This document shows positions 58,561 to 64,000 of a stretch of 64,000 nucleotides of DNA, piece after piece. The position numbers and the translations under genes are program-made. Under the pieces are notes generated by a model that did not search any database, was not told the origin of the DNA, and was given only the letters and a program-made list of their open reading frames with translations. This DNA is from Voacanga thouarsii (Eukaryota > Streptophyta > Magnoliopsida > Gentianales > Apocynaceae), in contig JANUWF010001190.1 of the NCBI GenBank assembly GCA_026120185.1, positions 62,001 to 126,000 on the forward strand, in the 5' to 3' direction. How positions within the stretch are numbered: the first letter of the stretch is position 1; each line of letters begins with the position of its first letter.

Positions 58561-61345
58561 ATGGCAGCAGATGAAGATGTTAACCTGTCTGCTTTGATGT
58601 CCCAGTTGAGCCGAACATATCTTGAATGGAAACAGGAGATGGATCGAAACCAGGCCCAAATGGATTCTTTGCAAGCAAAACTTGTGGAGGTAAAGACATG
58701 TGTTCAAGGGTCTGAAGAACATTCAAAGGAGTTAGATGTTCTATGGCAGAGAGTGAAAATAGCAGCAACTGTATTAACTTACCTGAAATCCAAAGCAAGG
58801 ATCATGGCTGTTCCTCATTTGGCTTATAGCTGCTGTGGCATAAAACGGTTAGATGGAATGGGACTAGTCGATAAAAATGGTGTCCCACTATCTGGTTGGT
58901 CAAAGAATGTGGACCTTTCTTCCTTTGATGATTTAGATGAGGAAACATGGACAAACTTTGCCAGTCAAAATGGTTCTTTGGATGCACAAGACGGAGCTTA
59001 CGCAGGTCAATTACTAAAAAGTGTACAAATTATCATGGATGTTATGGAAGGTCTGGTGAAAAGAGCAATAATGGCAGAATCTGAAACTGCCGTAGAGAAA
59101 GAAAAAGTAACAATAGGGCAAGAAGAAATTAAAAAGAAGGGACTCCAAATTGAGACCATGTCTACGAAGTTGGAAGAGATGGAAAGGTTTGCTTTTGGTA
59201 CAAATTGTATTTTAAGTGAGATGCGTCAAAGGGTTGAAGATTTGGTTGAAGAAACTTCTAGACAGAGGCAAAGAGCTTTTGAAAATGAGCAAGAGCTTCA
59301 ACGTGTTAAGCGAGATTTTGATTCCTTGAAATCCTATGTCAGTGGTCTTATTAGTGTTAGAGAAACACTTCTTTCATCGGAAAAGCAGTTTCAGACAATT
59401 GAGAGGCTTTTTGAGCGGTTAGTATATTTTATTTTCTCCTTTTAAGTTTATTGGGGTTTACACAATTTGTTATGCGTATTTATATTGGCTCGTTACTTTC
59501 TTATTGCTACAAGGATATTTATTTGTGCTTTCGTCCCTAGTTTGAAATTCCCATTTATGGGTATCTGATGTAGTTTGTCATGTAACTAGTTCTCATTTGG
59601 AGAATTAATTTAATGGATGTCTATAGTGAGAACTAGCCAACAAGAAAACTAGTTTTCTGTGTAACTTTCCCCGATCGTTTTTAGATTGGTTCAGTATACA
59701 ATCTGAGAGACAAGATGTCCTCTGTTGAGTAGAGCAACAAATTTTCCACCTTGGTCCACGTTTTTGTTCGGATTTGTGTGTGTGTGTGTGTTTTTTTTTT
59801 AAATTACTTGCATTGGATTGTTTGGATTTCTTAGGCCTGTCTTTACCTCTGTCCAACCCATCATACCTTCATCCCTTAATTCTTCTAACAGGGACATCCC
59901 TCGGTCTTCTCAGGTCCAAACCAATACAACTGGTTTTCTCTCATCTTGTCTTCAATGAATGCCATTCTCACTTTTTCTTGAATGGTCTCATTCTTTACTC
60001 TGTCCTTTCTAATATGCACATACATCCACCGTAACATATTCATTTTCACTACCTTCATTTTCTGAATATGACACATTTTAATTGCCCAACATTCCATATT
60101 ATATAGCAAAGCAGGTCTTATGGTTTTTCTATAGAACTTTCCCTTTTAGGCTCAAAGGCATACGACAATCATATAGAATACCAATTGCACTCTTTCATTT
60201 CAACCAACCAGTCTTAACTTGGTGTAATGCAAGTAATTGAGGGATGAAGGTGATTAGAAAAGATATGTCTCTATTGGATTTGAATGAGAGTATAACAATA
60301 GATAGAAAGAAGTGGAAGGAGAGGATTCATGTGGATGACCACACGACATAATCTTATATTGGTTCATACAGTCGACCCCAAGTTTCTTAAGATTAAGACT
60401 TAGTTGTTGTTGTTGTATTCTTCTTCTTCTATTTGGTGGTTGAGGATTCATGAAGTTTTAAAATGTAAAATTGTTTCTGTTTTTGGGGGGTGATGGGGGT
60501 GCCATAACGTGATTTCTCTGCTGACTTGTATATTTTCCAGTTCAATTAATTTATTCAAAAATTTAAACTGCAGGAAATGTTTAAAGAACCCCACTTAAAT
60601 TCTTTACCTCTGCTTCCTGAACTTCCGCTTATGTGGGCATTGGGTGGCCAGGACACAAGGGGAGAGGGGTAACATTATAGTTGGATGTGAGGGTTTTGAG
60701 TTAGAGAAAAATCTGTGTTTTCTAACTAAATTATAGTACCTAACAAACTATTATTGTAGCTTAAATGTTGAAATCTGATTCTTCTCATGCTCCTAAAGGG
60801 TACTTATGTTTTATTAACAGATTTATCTATTGACATTGGGTTTTGCTTTGCTGTTGCTTATGTATCTCTGCATATTTATACATGTAATTTAGGGTTGAGG
60901 CCAAACCACGTAGTGGCTTGTGAGATGTGGACAATTGAGAGCATTAACGCCCTCTGATCTATTTGTGTATTTCAAACCTTTATTGTTAACAAAAAGTGTT
61001 CATACGTGGACAAATTAATCTACATCAGTGAACTAATGTTGTTGTAGTATACAATTTGTGTCACAAGTGGTCTCCCCTGGTTCCAGTGGGATAATTTTTT
61101 GGGTTGGCCATTTGATGCTTTTTCAGGGAACTTTTTGTGTTCGATATCATTTTTTTCATTTCGGTTGAAACAGATTAGTCGCAAAAACTACCCAGTTAGA
61201 GAGTGAGAAGATGCAGAAAGAGACTGAAGTTCAGAAACTAATGGAAGAAAATGTCCGGTTGAGTGCTTTACTTGACAAGAAAGAGGCTCAACTCCTGGCC
61301 ATGAACGAGCAGTGCAAGGTTATGGCGTTGGGTGGGGGCAGATGA
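58561..61345 (+). CDS. coiled-coil protein, two coding exons
   Basis: Exons 58561-59417 and 61174-61345 join through a GT-AG intron to 342 residues. Heptad-rich helices cover about residues 20-80 and 165-330 (for example QIETMSTKLEEMERFAF and EKMQKETEVQKLMEEN). Between them is a non-coiled block with YSCCGIKRLDGMGLVDKNGVPLSGW and an acidic FDDLDEETW. The start is the Met just after a likely 5' UTR intron acceptor; an extension upstream lacks an ATG. There is no signal peptide or membrane segment. The protein probably acts as a cytosolic or nuclear structural or adaptor factor, but I do not recognise a named family. Its 1.76-kb intron contains a rearranged LINE. An alternative last exon may exist at 61844-61963. 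Confidence 0.75.
59803..60417 (+). mobile_element. RTE-type LINE with inverted 5' part (twin-priming structure)
   Basis: The right part (60225-60417, plus strand) encodes the LINE C-terminal tail (RKDMSLLDLNE) and ends in TTG repeats. The left part (60224-59803, minus strand) encodes the upstream C-terminal RT-associated region (NMECWAIK, NMLRWMYVHIRKDR, EDKMRENQLYWFG). Both parts contain AATGCAAGTAATT, so the left segment ends where the right one begins in the original element. Inversion of the 5' part with a short overlap is the known twin-priming product. It sits inside an intron and appears harmless to the frame. Confidence 0.7.
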
Positions 61346-62914
61346 ATTCTTCAAAGGCTTCTTTTTCTTTCAAATTCTTCTGGAGACAGAACCCAATGTT
61401 GTTGTACCTAATTTAACTCACCAAGAAAGTCAAGAGAAGTCTGTCTAATCAGACAAATAGTTGTCCTCATGTTGTTGATAATTTGGCTTTAATTTGGTGC
61501 ATGATCCTGTTTTTACTCCAGATGTTGTCTACTGTTTATTAACAAGTGCTATTTCTTCAGTACAGATCCTTGTGTTTTTTGTTTTGTCTTTGTTCTTTTT
61601 TTCTTTTTCCTTTTTCCCTGAAATGATGGTCAAAAGAATGCGTTAGTCTTTACTTTTCATCAGTTCGGTTTTCTTGGCTTTTGCACTAGTAAGAACTGAG
61701 CAGTGATTATGTTTACAGTCTACTTCAGTGTCTTCTGAAACTCGCTATTGGAGCCTCCTTTGTGAAATTGGTAATTTCATTTGAAATGTGTTACCATAAA
61801 GTGGATTAGATTAGACTTGAGTTGTGCATGGTCTGAGTGGCAGACATCCGGCCTTGGTGAACATGGGAGCTGGGATGGTGAGAATATGCAGCTGTATCCA
61901 CTGTCTATCAACACCATGACGCACCTTATACAACATCAGGCCGTCTCCCAGCAACAGCAGTAATCAGCTTTTTCCTTTCTTGATCCCATTTCTTATACAA
62001 GGCAAATCAGGCTGGTTGGTTAGTTTGCAACTTTCAGTTATGGACGATTAAACAGATTGAAGAAGTTAATGATTCTTGCTATTCTTGATTAAGGGAAGGA
62101 CTCCCCTAATCCCTTTTATTTTGCCTTATTTTGTTGATAACGAACAGGGAAGCCTACCAGATGATCTTGTATCTTGAAAGACCATTTTTTATGCAGTTGA
62201 CTCTTCCGTCTCTCACTGCTGATGGAATGGGAGTAATAGAAAAGCACAAACAAGAGTCTGCAGTGCCTAAAATTGCTCCTGCAATGTTGAATGGCATTCT
62301 GTGGTAAGCTTTATTCTGGTTCATGTGGCTTTCGGATGAGCAACACTGAATTTGTTTTCATGGAAGATTGTGGGTCTTCCTGGGCATCTTATGTTTGAAT
62401 TCTCAATAGTTATTGCACGAATTAGATGTCACACCAAGGGGAAGAATGGATTGATTGTGTTTTATTGGATGTCATTTAGAACTATCGAACGGCTATTAAT
62501 ATAATATTCTATTTACTATATATAATATTGTGTTTATTTTGTTACTATCAATTTTTTTTTTGGCCATTTAAACTATTTATTCATGAAAGGAAATTGCACT
62601 CCTCGTGTGAATGATTCATTTAGTGTACTAGTAGTATTTTTTTTAAAATTAAATATACTATAAATTGATACAAGAAGTAACATTTTTTATAACTCTAAAT
62701 ATTATTAGAGTAATACTATTAACACATTTCATTCGCATGTGTAGTTTTATATTTAAACTCTAAGTTTTAAAATATAAAACAAATGGTGTACTTAATAAGA
62801 TATAAGTAATAATCACAATTCGTTATAAAAATCTGGCTACAATGATTAGTTAGTAAAAAAATTTCTAGTCAATTTTTTTAAAGACAAAAGCTTATGCAAA
62901 GAATAAAATAAAAT
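61346..62914 (+). other. 3' region of the coiled-coil gene
   Basis: Probably 3' UTR and downstream DNA. Apart from the exon-like stretch at 61844-61963, no coding region is supported. Confidence 0.4.
61844..61963 (+). other. candidate alternative terminal exon
   Basis: A CAG acceptor at 61841-61843 opens a 39-codon frame ending in TAA. It has non-random composition (GLGEHGSWDGEN, LYPLSINTM) and a Gln tail. It is in phase with a possible GT donor after the codon for CK near 61319 of the coiled-coil gene. It could replace the last six residues of the main form, or belong to an unseen gene. Confidence 0.35.
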
Positions 62915-63185
62915 ATTTTTTTCATTTCAAAATACTTATTCATGTATATATTTCTAAAACTAATGATTAGTTTCTTCCTATTGTACCTTTATTTATTTTA
63001 AGTCAACTAAACAACTTTTTAAAACTCTTATTTCTTCTTACTTTTTAAAAATTTTTACTAACTAATAGTTATAACGTTTTTAATATGAGTAAAATAGAAA
63101 ATTTATCTAAATTATTATATTATTTTCAACACTCTTAATTTGTGTGCAAAAGGTTTCATAAACAAGTATTTTGAAACGGAAAGAA
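62915..63185. mobile_element. Stowaway-like MITE, family A copy 3
   Basis: The left end near TTTTTTCATTTCAAAATACT pairs with the right end, from the other strand TTCTTTCCGTTTCAAAATAC. Internal blocks match copy 2 at 16363-16633 in order. Confidence 0.55.
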
Positions 63186-63526
63186 TATAAGATATGTTTA
63201 ATTGGTGGAAAAATTTTTTGCTTTTTTTTTTTTTGTCTAGTTGGTCGAAAATTCCCGCCAATTTTTGGAGGACAAAAAAAAATGTAAATTGGGGAGTTCC
63301 AAATGTTTAAGGAAGGCACATATTCGGCGGATTTTGAGCTGGACAAAAAAGCACGTGCACGAGCAAATAACTGATTAAAGGACTAATAATAGCTGTAAAT
63401 AATCAATCACGTTGGTTGCATTAATATAAGGGAATTAACTCCCATGCATAAGAAGGAATACGGACGACAGTGACGCACTGTAACCCATACTTAAATCGAC
63501 CCGGTGGAAAAAGATTACCCCTTTCA

Positions 63527-63535
63527 AAACCCTAA
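63527..63535 (+). promoter_or_regulatory. telo-box (AAACCCTAA)
   Basis: AAACCCTAA followed by CCCTA, about 105 bases before the next start codon. Telo-boxes are common near transcription starts of plant genes for translation, ribosome and cell-cycle functions. Position and orientation fit a role for the gene at 63638. Confidence 0.55.
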
Positions 63536-63637
63536 CCCTAGAATTTCAATCGTCAGGGTACTCGTAACAATTGATGTTGAAAGCACGCAGCCACAGCAAC
63601 ATATAAGCCCTTGATAAACGACAGTCTGAAAATTAAG

Positions 63638-63736
63638 ATGCCTCACCCGTTGCAGAGCGAGCTTCAGTCCGATGAGGCTACTCCAAAGCTGCAGCGCATA
63701 AGAATTACTAGACCTTCTGAGGATTCTGAGAAGCAG
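63638..63736 (+). CDS. first coding exon of a gene running past the window end
   Basis: The ATG at 63638 opens a 33-codon exon ending in CAG before a GTACTC donor. The peptide is hydrophilic (MPHPLQSELQSDEATPKLQR, then IRITRPSEDSEKQ) and has no recognisable domain. The telo-box upstream and the leader-like sequence support a real start. The remaining 264 bases are probably intron. The product is unknown. Confidence 0.5.
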
Positions 63737-64000
63737 GTACTCCTTGGTGCTACGTAAGAATTTGAATTTTTGAATGTTCTTTTTGTGCTATATAGATTGA
63801 AGTGATTGAGCATGGTTTCATTTTGTATGGAACTGCTACTTTCGTAGACGTAGTTGTTATCAATTATCAGAGGTTGCTGGAAACTATTTCTTAGCTAGCT
63901 AGCAGTATCGTCTGTTAACGCTATTTTAAGTTTCAGGCTCATGTGTGATCTTTGAATTAGGGAAAACACAAATTTGAATTTAAACAACTACGGTTGAATG

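Overview
The window looks like nuclear DNA of a eudicot plant, probably a woody species. Its genes have several introns, AT-rich intergenic DNA, and plant-only families: a WUSCHEL homeodomain regulator, a plant-type GH9 endoglucanase and RWP-RK sequences. I cannot name the species. Exon coordinates come from reading splice sites and checking that phases join. Each multi-exon model below adds up to an open frame, but no transcript evidence was available.

Layout. 1-6.0 kb: intergenic DNA with an RTE-type LINE 3' end, an imperfect tandem repeat and two Stowaway-like MITEs. 6.05-7.56 kb (-): WUSCHEL, three exons. 8-17 kb: gene-free DNA with MITEs, one of them a Mutator-like element with a 9-bp target duplication. 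17.7-20.9 kb (-): an ALKBH9-type RNA demethylase, six exons. 21.75-22.25 kb (+): a small protein with one membrane segment. 22.7-26.75 kb (-): a RanBP2-type zinc-finger protein, seven exons. 28.7-34.3 kb: a very young but coding-dead Copia element (E1). 34.5-35.2 kb: a GC-rich-ended hAT-like element. 39.2-41.8 kb (+): a membrane-anchored GH9 endoglucanase, six exons. 41.9-48.5 kb: an hAT-like element split by a second Copia element (E2). 51.2-56.4 kb: a third Copia element (E3). 58.6-61.3 kb (+): a coiled-coil protein with a twin-primed LINE in its intron. 63.6 kb (+): the first exon of a gene that runs out of the window behind a telo-box.

Main discovery. E2 and E3 belong to the same LTR family as E1. 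In both, the gag zinc knuckle, protease and integrase region has been replaced by about 1.8 kb of a host RKD-type RWP-RK transcription factor gene. The captured piece lies antisense to the retrotransposon and keeps a TATA-like promoter, four exons, three introns and 3' sequence. Junctions, a 168-bp RNase H deletion and a 12-bp RT deletion are shared by E2 and E3. One capture event therefore preceded spread of a non-autonomous, gene-carrying Copia subfamily. E1, with 1 difference in 356 LTR bases, shows that related elements were mobilised recently in trans.

The host genes are functionally unrelated neighbours: a stem-cell regulator, an RNA demethylase, an RNA-binding zinc finger, a wall enzyme and a coiled-coil protein. 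I see no cluster or shared pathway among them. The transposon arrangement is the coherent system in this window.
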